From assembly GCA_021740915.1 (NCBI GenBank), contig JAIOYW010000003.1, positions 186,001 through 250,000 of the forward strand: DNA of 64,000 bases, given 5' to 3'. Positions 1-9,033 of the stretch are shown one piece after another. Under the pieces are notes generated by a model. The model ran no database searches. It had not been told where the DNA came from and was given only the letters and a program-made list of their open reading frames with translations. Position numbers and translations under genes: made by a program. Each line of letters opens with the position of its first letter. Position 1 is the first letter of the stretch. The DNA comes from Ignavibacteriales bacterium (GTDB lineage: Bacteria; Bacteroidota; Ignavibacteria; Ignavibacteriales; Melioribacteraceae).

Positions 1-257
1 CTGCTCTTACGGGTAAAACATTTTATTCTGATTCGGTTATTGCCAGTTGTAATCTAAGCGCCGCTTATAAAGGGGATTTATTAAAGCTCCTGAAAGAATG
101 TGAACATGGCAAAACTCTGATTGAGAAAAATTTTATGCAGGATATGGAATTCTGTTCGCGTATAAATTCTTCGGAAACAGTTCCGGTTCTGGTTTCCGGC
201 GCCATCCGTAAGCTATTGCCAGAAAATAATTTGCAAGATGAACTAGTTGAAATCTGA
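1..257 (+). CDS. comB: 2-phosphosulfolactate phosphatase (ComB family), C-terminal part
   Basis: This is the last ~84 codons of a gene that begins outside the window; the reading frame is open from base 3 and ends at the TGA at 255-257. The translated tail contains a segment like LSAAYKGDLLKLL, then EHGKTLIEKN, then DMEFCSRINSSETVPVL, which matches my memory of the C-terminal end of ComB proteins (the stretch before the conserved D-x-x-x-C and VP motifs). ComB removes phosphate from 2-phospho-3-sulfolactate, a step of coenzyme M-type sulfonate synthesis, but members occur in many bacteria without coenzyme M and their role there is unclear. The stop overlaps the ftsK start (TGATG), so the two are probably co-transcribed. 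The family call rests on a short C-terminal fragment. Confidence 0.65.
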   Translation, partial: ALTGKTFYSDSVIASCNLSAAYKGDLLKLLKECEHGKTLIEKNFMQDMEFCSRINSSETVPVLVSGAIRKLLPENNLQDELVEI

Positions 258-2749
258 TGACAAAAAAAGTTAAAAAAGAGAAAGATAATGCCGATAATTT
301 TTTTCTTATCCCTCTGGAAAAAAAGAAAAAGATATTAGGATTCCTGCTCCTTCTTGTAGCGCTGTTTCTTTTTCTTAGTGTACTTTCCTATCGTTCAAGC
401 GATTACGCTAATTTGACTTACAGGTTCACCGATCTCTTCAAAATCTTCTCCGATGATGTTGAATTTTTGGCAAGGGTGGAGAATACAAAAAATTGGCTCG
501 GTATTTTCGGCGCTTATACTTCCTCAATTCTAATTGCTTCGACTATCGGCTATTTTTCAATTGTTTTTCCCCTTGTTCTTTTTGTTTGGGGCTACCAGGT
601 AATAAAAGAACATAATTATAAATTAGCTGCACACATCTCGAATATAATAATTGCAGCCGGTGTTCTTGCTGCCTCTTTCTTCGGACTGCTTCAGGCGGAA
701 TTAAATATCTTTCCTGAAACGATCGAATTATCAGGCAAAATAGGATTTTTTCTTGGCTCGGGAGTCGGCAGACTGCTTGGCGGTCTTGGCGGCATCCTGT
801 TTTTTGCTGCAGCTTATTTGATCCTTGCTTATATACTGTTCGAGAACATTATCGTTTCATTTGTTAAGTCTTTTATTGAATTCCTTAAAAACACTTTCAG
901 GGATGAACCCGAAACAGAAAAACCAGTTCAGACCGATTCCCCGTCAGAAAAAGAAATACAGCCTGTCATAAGCGTTAAAAGAGATGAACCGGAAATCAGA
1001 AAAGAAGAAAATCGGCCGACCATCATCAATATTCTTAATGAGCAGCCTGATAGTCTCCCGGTGAAAGACCGGGATAATATTTCCGGCGATGACGACCTTC
1101 CTGCTATTAAAGTAATCAAAAGGCATAAGGAAGAGGCGATAGTTGAACATGTTGATAACGACTATGATCTGCCTGAGGAAAAAATATCTGCTGATGACAC
1201 CGATGATTTTTTTGACGACGATACTGCCGAAAATATTACGAGTCTCCCCGAGCAATGGGAGGAAACCCTCGATTACACTCCTCCGAAACTTGAAGACCTT
1301 CAGAAAGATCCGCTCGATAATTACCGGATTCCGGAGGAAGAACTTCGCAACAATGCAAAATTGCTGAAGGAAAAACTTGCGTTATTTGATATTGGCATTC
1401 AGGATATATCTATTACTCCCGGACCTGTTGTAACTATGTATGAATTAGTGCCTGAACCCGGCGTTAAGATAAGTAAAATAGTCAGTCTTGAGAATGACAT
1501 TGCCCTCGCTCTTGCAGCCCGTGGAATAAGGATAATCGCTCCGATTCCCGGGAAAAGCGCTATTGGTGTTGAAATACCAAACAATATCTCTGCTACTGTC
1601 AGCGCGCGCTCCGTGCTGGGCAAAATCCGGGAATCCAAGGCGATTCTTCCGCTCGCGGTCGGGAAAACAATTGCAGGGGATATTTTCTTTGCCGATCTTG
1701 CCTCCATGCCTCACCTTCTGGTTGCAGGTTCTACCGGTTCGGGAAAGAGTGTCGGTATCAATATGATGATTATGAGTCTCCTGTATGCGAAACATCCTGT
1801 TGACTTAAAGTTTGTGATAATTGATCCTAAGAAGGTCGAACTTTCATTTTATAAAAAACTCTCACACCATTTTCTCGCTGTTTCTCCGGATATTAATGAG
1901 GAGATAATTACAACAACTCAGAATGCTCTCGTTGTACTTCAGGCTCTTCTGCGTGAAATGGAAATGCGTTATATAATGCTTTCCAAAGCCCAGGTGAGGA
2001 ATATTGTTGAGTATAATACCAAGGTTGGTGATCCTTCGAGAGCCCCTAAAAACACTGACGGCGTCGTTCATCACAAACTCCCTTACGTTGTGGTTGTTAT
2101 TGATGAACTTGCCGACCTTATGATAACTTCAGGGAAAGAAGTTGAAGAACCAATCACGAGGCTTGCTCAATTGGCGCGTGCAGTTGGAATTCACCTGATT
2201 CTTGCTACCCAGAGGCCCTCGGTAAATGTTATCACTGGCATTATTAAAGCTAATTTCAGCGCCAGGATTGCTTATCAGGTTGCCACCAAAATAGATTCCC
2301 GCACAATTCTCGATATAAATGGGGCTGAAAGACTGCTCGGAAAAGGCGATATGCTCTTTCTGACGGGCAAAGACCCTAAACCTATCAGGATGCAGAATGC
2401 GTTTGTTTCCACAGATGAAGTTGAGAAGATTACAGAGTATATTTTCAAACAGAGAGGTTTCTCAAAACGATATTACCTCCCTTCGATGTATGAGACACAG
2501 GGTGGTGATGATGGTATTCTTGACGATAAAGATGAACTGTTTGTGGATGCGGCCAAAGTTGTTGTCAGGACTCAGCAGGCTTCAGTCACATTTCTTCAGA
2601 GAAAATTAAAAATTGGTTATGCCCGTTCTGCGCGCATTATGGAGCAGCTTGTTGCCGCCGGCATTGTCGGGCAGGGCGAAGGAAGTAAACCGAGAGATAT
2701 TTACTATAACAATGAGGATGACCTCGCTGATTTACTGAGGACTTTATGA
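257..2749 (+). CDS. ftsK: DNA translocase FtsK/SpoIIIE
   Basis: Membrane-anchored hexameric motor that pumps chromosomal DNA through the closing septum and activates XerCD recombination at dif. The 830-residue protein has four N-terminal hydrophobic segments between about residues 28 and 210, then an acidic, low-complexity linker (about 215-345), then the alpha/beta motor. Walker A is GSTGSGKS at about residues 491-498, Walker B is VVVIDELADL near 610-620, followed by the conserved LILATQRPS segment. The last ~65 residues form the gamma winged-helix domain that reads KOPS-like sequences (QQASVTFLQRKLKIGY). Size and order are standard for the family. It overlaps the LolA-like gene by 4 nt; the ftsK-lolA order is also known from Escherichia coli. 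A xerD gene lies 18 kb downstream. Confidence 0.97.
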   Translation: MTKKVKKEKDNADNFFLIPLEKKKKILGFLLLLVALFLFLSVLSYRSSDYANLTYRFTDLFKIFSDDVEFLARVENTKNWLGIFGAYTSSILIASTIGYFSIVFPLVLFVWGYQVIKEHNYKLAAHISNIIIAAGVLAASFFGLLQAELNIFPETIELSGKIGFFLGSGVGRLLGGLGGILFFAAAYLILAYILFENIIVSFVKSFIEFLKNTFRDEPETEKPVQTDSPSEKEIQPVISVKRDEPEIRKEENRPTIINILNEQPDSLPVKDRDNISGDDDLPAIKVIKRHKEEAIVEHVDNDYDLPEEKISADDTDDFFDDDTAENITSLPEQWEETLDYTPPKLEDLQKDPLDNYRIPEEELRNNAKLLKEKLALFDIGIQDISITPGPVVTMYELVPEPGVKISKIVSLENDIALALAARGIRIIAPIPGKSAIGVEIPNNISATVSARSVLGKIRESKAILPLAVGKTIAGDIFFADLASMPHLLVAGSTGSGKSVGINMMIMSLLYAKHPVDLKFVIIDPKKVELSFYKKLSHHFLAVSPDINEEIITTTQNALVVLQALLREMEMRYIMLSKAQVRNIVEYNTKVGDPSRAPKNTDGVVHHKLPYVVVVIDELADLMITSGKEVEEPITRLAQLARAVGIHLILATQRPSVNVITGIIKANFSARIAYQVATKIDSRTILDINGAERLLGKGDMLFLTGKDPKPIRMQNAFVSTDEVEKITEYIFKQRGFSKRYYLPSMYETQGGDDGILDDKDELFVDAAKVVVRTQQASVTFLQRKLKIGYARSARIMEQLVAAGIVGQGEGSKPRDIYYNNEDDLADLLRTL

Positions 2750-3333
2750 TTAATCTTTTTCTGGCTTTGATTGTTTTTTTACTTCCGCAGGATCCTGCCA
2801 AAACACTTGAACTCATCAAGGAAAAATATGCGGGACTGACATCTCTCCAGGCAGAATTTTATCAGGGAAGCGGGGTTTCCGGGAAAGATGTTAAGGGTGT
2901 TCTGTATTATAGTAAAAGGAATAAATTCCGGGTTGAATATTCAAATAAAGTTCTCGTATCCAATGGTGAAACTATCTGGAATTATGAAAAGGAACTCAAT
3001 CGGGTTCTGATTAATTCGGTTAATAATGCGCCTTCAGTGTTTTCTCTTGAGGAATTTTTGGATGAACTTTCATATAACAGTCTTATTGCCGATGCCGGAA
3101 CTGACGATGGGCTTTCGGGACTAAAAATCGAACCGCTTCAGAGCGAATCCGGCTTCTCAAAAGTATTTTTATGGGCTGACAAAGACATGATAGTAAGGAG
3201 AGTTAAAATCTTTGACCTTATGGGTAATACTTTCGATCTCAGAATGAGGAATATCAAACTGAATCCTGTCCTCCAGACTGAGATATTCATTTTTAAACCA
3301 GTTAAAGGTGTTGAGATTATTGACTTCCGCTAA
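2746..3333 (+). CDS. lolA: Outer-membrane lipoprotein carrier protein LolA-like
   Basis: Periplasmic chaperone that takes mature lipoproteins from the LolCDE transporter and hands them to the outer membrane. The 195-residue product starts with a short signal peptide (hydrophobic residues 2-14) and shows the LolA pattern: an early LTSLQAEFYQ stretch, KGVLYYSKRNKFRVEY, then NGETIWNYEKELNRV, ending in beta strands with FIFKPVKGVEIID. The start overlaps the ftsK stop (ATGA), and the 3' end overlaps the next gene by up to 26 nt, so translation is probably coupled. Several lipoproteins in this window (cyclophilin, LPP20, propeller lipoprotein) would be clients. The family assignment is firm; the exact signal cleavage site is not. 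Confidence 0.88.
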   Translation: MINLFLALIVFLLPQDPAKTLELIKEKYAGLTSLQAEFYQGSGVSGKDVKGVLYYSKRNKFRVEYSNKVLVSNGETIWNYEKELNRVLINSVNNAPSVFSLEEFLDELSYNSLIADAGTDDGLSGLKIEPLQSESGFSKVFLWADKDMIVRRVKIFDLMGNTFDLRMRNIKLNPVLQTEIFIFKPVKGVEIIDFR

Positions 3334-4387
3334 AAAAAGAATCCTAAATATTTTCCTTGGATATATTTTCCCTGGTTTACTTGCCATTGTCCTGCTTTAT
3401 TTTGTTTTCAGGGATATGGATTTTAGTATTGTATTCGGATACATATCCGCAATTTCATTTTCCTGGCTGATAATTTTCCTGGCTATCTTTATGTTCTCGC
3501 ATTATCTGAGGGCTCTCCGGTGGAAAGTAATGCTTCGGTCAATCAAACCGGAAACTTCGGTTTCAAACCTGTTCGGGGCTGTGATGATTGGATACGGTGT
3601 TAATTGTATTATTCCCCGTCTTGGTGAATTATACAGGGGTTTGTTTCTTGGGCGCTGGGAAAAGATTTCCAGAACATCAATTCTTGCAACGGTTATACTT
3701 GAAAGAATAATTGATATTATTGCACTCGGCGTTGCTGTCGGTATCGCAGTAGCTATTTATCCCGGCGAACTTTATTCAAAGGTTCAATGGCTTAAAACTG
3801 TTTTTATTCTGGTTTTTGGTTTCGTTTTATTCATAGCTGTCTTAATGGTATTGCTTGTCAGATTCAGAGAATCAATTATTTTATATATACATTCCAAAAC
3901 AGAGAAAAGATTTCCTGTTTTTTCTTCTTTCGTCATAAAAAGTATCGAACAGCTCAGTTTTGGCTTCTCATGTATCCGTGGTGTTAAGGATTCTTCAATT
4001 GTTGCCATTTATTCGGCGCTCATCATGATTGCCTATGCCTACACATCACTTGCCGGGTTTTATCTTCTGCGGATGGACAGTATTATGGATGTTAATTTTA
4101 CAATGGCATGGATTCTCCTTAGTGTAAGTGCGTTTGGTGTTGTTATGCCTACTCCCGGGGGTACGGGCTCATATCATGCAATTGTGATCTTCGTTCTCGT
4201 CAGCCTGCTCGGCTTTTCGTATGAGATCAGTGCAGCATACGCTATTCTTACTCATATTATTAGTTATATCGTATTTATCTTCCTGGCGCTTGTTTCTTAT
4301 TATTTTGTTAATTCGAAAATGTTCAAAGCCGGGATTCCAAAGGAAAACTTTATCTCAGTTTTCAGGAAAAGTAAAAATGAAGATTAA
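3308..4387 (+). CDS. Lysylphosphatidylglycerol synthase TM-region/UPF0104 family flippase-like membrane protein
   Basis: Integral membrane protein of about 359 residues with some eight hydrophobic helices and almost no soluble part. The C-terminal half carries PTPGGTGSYHAI, the hallmark of the LPG_synthase_TM (PF03706, formerly UPF0104) family. Related domains flip aminoacyl-phospholipids in MprF; stand-alone members have been proposed to move lipids or glycolipids, so lipid translocation is an inference here. The start is uncertain: GTG at 3308, TTG at 3311 and TTG at 3320 all lie inside the end of lolA, and an AAAGG at 3304-3308 would best suit 3320. It overlaps the next gene by 11 nt. Position next to lolA and uppP suggests an envelope role. 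Confidence 0.85.
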   Translation: MLRLLTSAKKRILNIFLGYIFPGLLAIVLLYFVFRDMDFSIVFGYISAISFSWLIIFLAIFMFSHYLRALRWKVMLRSIKPETSVSNLFGAVMIGYGVNCIIPRLGELYRGLFLGRWEKISRTSILATVILERIIDIIALGVAVGIAVAIYPGELYSKVQWLKTVFILVFGFVLFIAVLMVLLVRFRESIILYIHSKTEKRFPVFSSFVIKSIEQLSFGFSCIRGVKDSSIVAIYSALIMIAYAYTSLAGFYLLRMDSIMDVNFTMAWILLSVSAFGVVMPTPGGTGSYHAIVIFVLVSLLGFSYEISAAYAILTHIISYIVFIFLALVSYYFVNSKMFKAGIPKENFISVFRKSKNED

Positions 4388-5033
4388 ATTATTATCGCTT
4401 TTTTGTGTAATTATGCTCGCTGCCGGTAATATTAAAGGGCAGATAGATGTTTCAGCGGGAATGGGACTTAGTTTTTTCAATTCGCCCTCTCTGCAGGATT
4501 ACATCAATATCAATTTTGCTCCTTATGATAATAATCTCGGGACATTCTCGAGCTCCGGCGAATTCTATCTTGAAGCCGCTTATCCATTGACCCCTGATTA
4601 TCAGGCGGCGATTCTTTATTCCATCCAGTTGTTCTCGTATAATACAGCATCCGGCAGGAGCGGTTTTTATGAAATGTCGCTCACAAAGCACAAACCTTTT
4701 GCCGTTGCTTATTATCTGCTCACAGGGAATGGATACAGATTTAAGTTTGGCGGCGGTATTGGATTAACTTTTGCCAGTTTTGAGGAACAGATAGCAAACT
4801 CACCCGTGAAAAGATATTTTACTGCCGTGGGACCCGCTTTTATTTTAAATGCTGAAGGACATACATTATTAAGCGGGAATCTCTACGCAGTTATTGGCGG
4901 ATCACTTTGTTATGAGCTGACAGGTGAACTTTCGGACGGTGATCTCAAACTTAGGAATAATGTTCTAAGCAGTGCGGTGGATCTTCACTCATTATCTGCT
5001 GCTTTCAAATTAGGAATTTCATACTTTTTCTGA
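4377..5033 (+). CDS. Outer-membrane beta-barrel-like protein
   Basis: I place the start at the ATG at 4377, overlapping the preceding stop by 11 nt, because it gives a clear signal peptide (KIKLLSLFCVIMLAAG, cleavage near NIKGQ); the frame is open further upstream but that part is a shadow of the neighbouring gene. The 218-residue product alternates hydrophobic and polar residues, is rich in aromatic and Gly residues, and ends in Phe (LGISYFF), the usual terminal signal of outer-membrane barrels inserted by BAM. I do not recognise a specific family. A small eight-stranded OmpW/OmpA-like barrel is the most likely fold. Substrate and function are unknown. Confidence 0.6.
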   Translation: MKIKLLSLFCVIMLAAGNIKGQIDVSAGMGLSFFNSPSLQDYININFAPYDNNLGTFSSSGEFYLEAAYPLTPDYQAAILYSIQLFSYNTASGRSGFYEMSLTKHKPFAVAYYLLTGNGYRFKFGGGIGLTFASFEEQIANSPVKRYFTAVGPAFILNAEGHTLLSGNLYAVIGGSLCYELTGELSDGDLKLRNNVLSSAVDLHSLSAAFKLGISYFF

Positions 5034-5043
5034 GAAATAATAT

Positions 5044-5892
5044 ATGTCAATTATAGAATCGATTATCCTGGGTATTGTCCAGGGACTAACTGAATTTCTG
5101 CCGATCAGCAGTACAGGCCATCTTACACTTGCCGGTAAACTGATGGGACTTATTTCTGAAACCGAGCCGCAGCGATGGACAGCTTTTATCGCCGTCATTC
5201 AAATAGGGACACTTATTGCGATTTTTGCTTATTTCTGGAAAGATATCGTAAATATAACTTTAACTTTTCTTAAAGAAAATCTATTCGCACGGAAGCAATT
5301 CAAAGCGCAATCTCCGGATTCAAAATTAGGCTGGATGATAATTCTCGGCTCCGTTCCTGTTTTTATTATCGGACTTGGATTTAAGGATTTTATTGAGGGA
5401 GCATTTACAAAAAACCTGTTTGTAATTTCCGGAAGTCTTATTGCATTGGGAATTATTCTCGGGATCGGTGAAAAGATTGGAAAATTCAGGAAAGAGATCA
5501 ATGAGGTCACATGGATTGATGCTATTCTGATTGGTTTTGCCCAGTCTTTAGCTCTTATACCCGGATCATCAAGGTCTGGTACTACTATTACTATGGGTAT
5601 TTTTCTGGGACTGAAAAGGGAGGCTGCCGCAAGGTTCTCGTTCCTGCTTAGTATCCCGGCTGTTTTTGGCAGCGGAATGCTTCAGTTTTATGAATCTCTT
5701 GAATATCTTGATAATCAGGGATTTATTGCTCTTGCAGTTGCAACTATTTTTTCGGCTATAAGCGGTTATTTGACAATTGCTTTTCTTCTGAATTATCTCA
5801 GGAAAAATTCGACTTTTATTTTCGTTTTTTATAGGATAATTATTGGCCTGGTGATCCTGGCTCTAATTTATTTTAACATTATCAGTGCATAA
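5044..5892 (+). CDS. uppP: Undecaprenyl-diphosphatase UppP/BacA
   Basis: Recycles the lipid carrier of peptidoglycan and O-antigen synthesis by converting undecaprenyl diphosphate to the monophosphate at the cell membrane; overexpression of the family gives bacitracin resistance. The 282-residue protein has the two family signatures: QGLTEFLPISSTGHL near the N-terminus (residues ~14-28, with the catalytic Glu) and LIPGSSRSGTT near residue 170-180 (catalytic Arg/Ser). Eight or so membrane helices are visible and length is typical. It starts 10 nt after the barrel gene. It would supply carrier lipid to the polyprenyl-phosphate sugar transferase and ligase encoded further along the window. Confidence 0.96.
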   Translation: MSIIESIILGIVQGLTEFLPISSTGHLTLAGKLMGLISETEPQRWTAFIAVIQIGTLIAIFAYFWKDIVNITLTFLKENLFARKQFKAQSPDSKLGWMIILGSVPVFIIGLGFKDFIEGAFTKNLFVISGSLIALGIILGIGEKIGKFRKEINEVTWIDAILIGFAQSLALIPGSSRSGTTITMGIFLGLKREAAARFSFLLSIPAVFGSGMLQFYESLEYLDNQGFIALAVATIFSAISGYLTIAFLLNYLRKNSTFIFVFYRIIIGLVILALIYFNIISA

Positions 5893-5907
5893 ATTACAGG
5901 AGTTATT

Positions 5908-6504
5908 ATGAAAAATATATTTTTTGTACTCATCTTGATATTGCTTACAACTGCTTGCAAAAGCAATCAAACTGAATTAAAATCACAAGATAAAGGAACA
6001 ATTATGGAAGAAAAAAAAGGGACACAAAAACTTGTGGCTACAGTTGAAACAAATATGGGAACTTTCGAACTTGAACTTTTTGCCGATAAAGCCCCGAGAA
6101 CTGTTGAAAACTTCGCCGGTCTTGCTAAAAAAGGTTATTATGATGGTGTTATATTTCATAGAATTATAAATGGATTTGTTATTCAGGGCGGAGACCCGAC
6201 AGGAACCGGACGCGGAGGTGAAAGTCTCTGGGGCGGTAAATTTGAAGATGAATTTGATCCAACCCTTAGACATACCGGTCCAGGTCTTCTTTCAATGGCA
6301 AATGCAGGTCCCAACACAAACGGCAGCCAGTTTTTTATTACTCTTGCACCCACTCCATGGCTCGATAATAAACATTCGATTTTCGGTCAGGTGATCACTG
6401 GTATGGATGTTATTGATAAGATTGCCAATGTTCAGGTTGATCAGGTCTATAATAAACCTTTTCAGGAAGTGAAAATGTTAAAAGTAACGATTTCCGAAAG
6501 GTAG
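5908..6504 (+). CDS. Cyclophilin-type peptidyl-prolyl cis-trans isomerase, lipoprotein
   Basis: Speeds cis-trans isomerisation of Xaa-Pro bonds, here probably in the periplasm. The 198-residue product begins with a lipoprotein signal ending in the lipobox LTTAC (Cys ~17), then a short polar linker and a compact cyclophilin domain with [19 protein letters not shown] (catalytic Arg and Gln), [10 protein letters not shown] and HSIFGQV. All active-site blocks are present and it is a minimal single-domain cyclophilin. A second ATG at 6004 could begin a cytoplasmic form without the lipobox, but the longer start has a better context (GGAGTTATT before 5908). It sits between uppP and holA in the same direction. 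Confidence 0.93.
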   Translation: MKNIFFVLILILLTTACKSNQTELKSQDKGTIMEEKKGTQKLVATVETNMGTFELELFADKAPRTVENFAGLAKKGYYDGVIFHRIINGFVIQGGDPTGTGRGGESLWGGKFEDEFDPTLRHTGPGLLSMANAGPNTNGSQFFITLAPTPWLDNKHSIFGQVITGMDVIDKIANVQVDQVYNKPFQEVKMLKVTISER

Positions 6505-6511
6505 TATTTAC

Positions 6512-7567
6512 TTGGCTTCGCAGGGCGGCTTCATAGTCAGGGATATCGGCAGGATCAATGAGTTTTTTGATAATAACAAAATCCTTCCGGTTTTTTTCTT
6601 ATGCGGGGAAGATGATTTTGCTGTCGAATCTGCCTTTAATGAGGCTTTGGAGCGCCTGAAGCCTTTAACTGATTCCGATTTTGATTTTGAAAGCATACTT
6701 CTTCAAAAAAATTATAACCTCGAGGAGGTTATCGGCATTGCCCAGACATTTCCTTTTGGAGGCGGTAAAAAGGTTGTAGCGCTGAAGGAGTTCGAATCTG
6801 TTGATCAGAAGGAGCGGCTCCTGCCATACATCAAGGATCCGTCTGACTATACCGTTCTTCTCATTTCCCATAAGGGTAAAGTTGACTTTAAGAAGAAAGG
6901 GCTGTTTTCCGAATTAGCTTCACGAGGTTATGCTTTCCAGACGAGCAAGACCCGATCAGATTCGCTTATTACATGGGTGATTAACCATGCCGCCAGGATG
7001 AAAGTTGTTATAGATCATGAAGCTGCGGGTATTCTGGTCGAAATGACCGGCGAAGATAAGGGCATTCTCGAAATGCAGTTGAAGAAATTCATTGACTATG
7101 CAGGCGAAACAGGAAAAATCACCAGGGAGATAATTCTTGAAACAGGCTCAAAAACTAAAACATACTCAGTTTTTGACCTGACCGATGCTGTCGGCAATTA
7201 TGATAAGGCTAAAGCGTTTCTTGTGGGCAATAATCTGCTTGAAAACGGCGGTACTATGCCGTTTATCCTGACAATTGTCGGAAAATTTATTCATATTACC
7301 GCCTGCGCAAGGGAAGGATTAAAAAGAAGGCTTCCTGATACCGATCTTATCAGTAAACTTAAAGTGGCGCCTTACTATTTTTCCAAATGCAAACAGGCTG
7401 CATCAAGATGGGACGAAGCCAGACTTACAGCCGCGTCAAGGGCTTTACTTGAAGCGGAAGTGAATGTTAAAAGTTCATCTCTCGATGATAAAACAGCATT
7501 TGTGATGCTGATTGCCCGAATGTTTTCAGCATCTGAGGATAATGCTTCCGCTGATTTCAGGCGTTAG
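6512..7567 (+). CDS. holA: DNA polymerase III delta subunit
   Basis: Clamp-loader subunit that opens the sliding beta clamp during replication. The 351-residue protein shows the HolA arrangement: an N-terminal FFLCGEDDFAVESAF (a degenerate P-loop region), FPFGGGKKVVALKEF, a central region with the conserved LLISHKGKVD, TWVINHAARM, and the C-terminal helical collar ending in LDDKTAFVMLIARM. Length is normal for the family. The start is a TTG at 6512, 8 nt after the cyclophilin stop; no ATG near it would retain the N-terminal strand. Nothing unusual otherwise. Confidence 0.88.
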   Translation: MASQGGFIVRDIGRINEFFDNNKILPVFFLCGEDDFAVESAFNEALERLKPLTDSDFDFESILLQKNYNLEEVIGIAQTFPFGGGKKVVALKEFESVDQKERLLPYIKDPSDYTVLLISHKGKVDFKKKGLFSELASRGYAFQTSKTRSDSLITWVINHAARMKVVIDHEAAGILVEMTGEDKGILEMQLKKFIDYAGETGKITREIILETGSKTKTYSVFDLTDAVGNYDKAKAFLVGNNLLENGGTMPFILTIVGKFIHITACAREGLKRRLPDTDLISKLKVAPYYFSKCKQAASRWDEARLTAASRALLEAEVNVKSSSLDDKTAFVMLIARMFSASEDNASADFRR

Positions 7568-7650
7568 CGGATTAATTACTTGACTTTATAGCTTTAATTT
7601 TCAAAATTTTAAATGCGGATTGAAACAAAATTTGAATTACAGAGTTTAAA

Positions 7651-8235
7651 TTGAACAGAAAGTTAACGGAATTGCAGGATGAGGAACTCATCAAGGAATT
7701 CCAGGACCACAATACGATTGCAGCTTATGAGATTCTCGTCAAACGGTATAAAGATCCGCTGATGAATTTCACATATCGTTTTTTGGGCGATAAGGACGCA
7801 TGCACCGATATCGTTCAGGAGACGATGATTAAGTTTTATCTGAATAAGGATTCTTATAAGTCGTTTGCAAAGTTTTCAACATGGATTTATACCATTGCCG
7901 GAAACCTTGCTAAAAATGAGTTGAAAAGGAGAAAAAGAAGATCAATCCTTTCACTTTTTAATGATGACGACGAAAAATCTCTTCAGATAGAAGACAAAAA
8001 TATTATTTCACCTGAAAGGTCAGCTGATGGTGAGATTAAAAACAAGATGATACAGGATGCTCTTTTGAAAGTGAAGCCGGTTTACAGGGAAGTAGTGATA
8101 CTCAGGGATATTCAGGGATTATCATACGAGGAAATTGCTGAGATCACCGAACTTTCAATTGGTACTGTTAAATCAAGGATCAATCGTGGAAGAACTCAAT
8201 TACAAAAAATGTTAAAAGGAATCTATAAAGAGTAA
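7651..8235 (+). CDS. ECF-type RNA polymerase sigma factor (sigma-70 family)
   Basis: Alternative sigma factor of the extracytoplasmic-function class, 194 residues. Region 2 is clear (YEILVKRYKDPLMNFTYRFLGD followed by DIVQETMIKFYLN and FSTWIYTIAGNLAKNELKRR) and region 4 shows the helix-turn-helix LSYEEIAEITELSIGTVKSRINRGR. The start is TTG at 7651, preceded by an 83-nt gap from holA. An acidic linker (about residues 108-130) joins the regions. The next gene, 6 nt downstream, encodes a single-pass membrane protein that may be its anti-sigma factor. The target regulon cannot be told from the sequence. Confidence 0.93.
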   Translation: MNRKLTELQDEELIKEFQDHNTIAAYEILVKRYKDPLMNFTYRFLGDKDACTDIVQETMIKFYLNKDSYKSFAKFSTWIYTIAGNLAKNELKRRKRRSILSLFNDDDEKSLQIEDKNIISPERSADGEIKNKMIQDALLKVKPVYREVVILRDIQGLSYEEIAEITELSIGTVKSRINRGRTQLQKMLKGIYKE

Positions 8236-8241
8236 TTTACA

Positions 8242-8982
8242 ATGGAAGCAAAAAATCCTGAACCCAAAAATGCACACGAAGAAATTTCACGTGTTCTTTC
8301 AGGGTTACCAAAAATAAACGCCCCTGAAAATTTTGAATTCAACCTTATGACCCGTATCCAGAACGGTGCTTATGAAAACGCCCGCTGGAAAGTGAAAAAT
8401 CCGCTTTTCACTCCCTGGAGGCTTGTTCCTGCTGCTGCAGGATTAGCTGCCATTGTACTTATGTTTCTAATATTCCCCGATCAGGATACGACTGAGAATC
8501 TGCTTATGACTGATCCGCCGGCTCGCGCTGCTGCAGTCAACGCTTCTCCGGATACAATGCATCTCAGAATCTCATCCAAAGCCGGCAATAAATCCGATCA
8601 GACTTTAGCCGGGAATAAAAAGGCAACTGAGAATAAAGACAAAGCTGCACCGGCTGAAGAGACTTTCAGGGTTGTGGTTAATCCGAATGATGCAGTTACA
8701 AAAGAAAAATTACCCTTCGAATTTAATGACAGCCGGTCAGTTGATCTCGATAGTTATCTTGGCGGACATAAATCTCCGGCGGCTAAAGGAGGCAGAGGGG
8801 TTCTTGTCAGCAGCGGCAATTCTATGAGCGCTGATGAATTTGATGGTTTTATTATGAGCGGGGAGATGGAAAAACTGCCCGAACTTAAGGCTCGGATGGA
8901 TTCAATAATGCTGGAGTATTCAAAGCAGAAAGAAAAAAGACAGAAAGCCGCTGAAAATAAGGAAGAAAAGCGTTTGAAATAA
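8242..8982 (+). CDS. Single-pass membrane protein, candidate anti-sigma factor
   Basis: A 246-residue protein immediately after the ECF sigma gene (6-nt gap), so co-expressed. An N-terminal cytosolic stretch of about 60 residues is followed by one hydrophobic helix (LVPAAAGLAAIVLMFLIF, about residues 62-80) and a long, charged, low-complexity periplasmic part rich in Lys, Ala and Glu. The layout (short cytosolic N-terminus, one helix, extracytoplasmic tail) and the position fit an anti-sigma factor. It has no cysteine at all, so it cannot carry the zinc-binding HxxxCxxC (ZAS) motif. I do not recognise a family; the role is inferred from context. Confidence 0.55.
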   Translation: MEAKNPEPKNAHEEISRVLSGLPKINAPENFEFNLMTRIQNGAYENARWKVKNPLFTPWRLVPAAAGLAAIVLMFLIFPDQDTTENLLMTDPPARAAAVNASPDTMHLRISSKAGNKSDQTLAGNKKATENKDKAAPAEETFRVVVNPNDAVTKEKLPFEFNDSRSVDLDSYLGGHKSPAAKGGRGVLVSSGNSMSADEFDGFIMSGEMEKLPELKARMDSIMLEYSKQKEKRQKAAENKEEKRLK

Positions 8983-9003
8983 TTCTATAATTAATTATAT
9001 TTA
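8974..9003 (+). promoter_or_regulatory. Candidate Bacteroidota-type promoter for rpmE
   Basis: TTTG at 8974-8977 is followed after 18 nt by TATATTTA at 8996-9003. The Bacteroidota housekeeping consensus is TTTG, 19-21 nt, TAnnTTTG, so this matches with one base off in the -7 box and slightly short spacing. It lies 31 nt before the rpmE ATG and the -33 box overlaps the end of the preceding gene. An AAGGAAG ribosome-binding site precedes the start. Confidence 0.4.
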
Positions 9004-9033
9004 TTGTCTGAAAATTTTTAAGGAAGTGAATCC

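Noticed and set aside
4221..4376. Longer N-terminus for the beta-barrel gene
   Set aside because: The extra codons lie within the preceding gene in another frame and hide the signal peptide.
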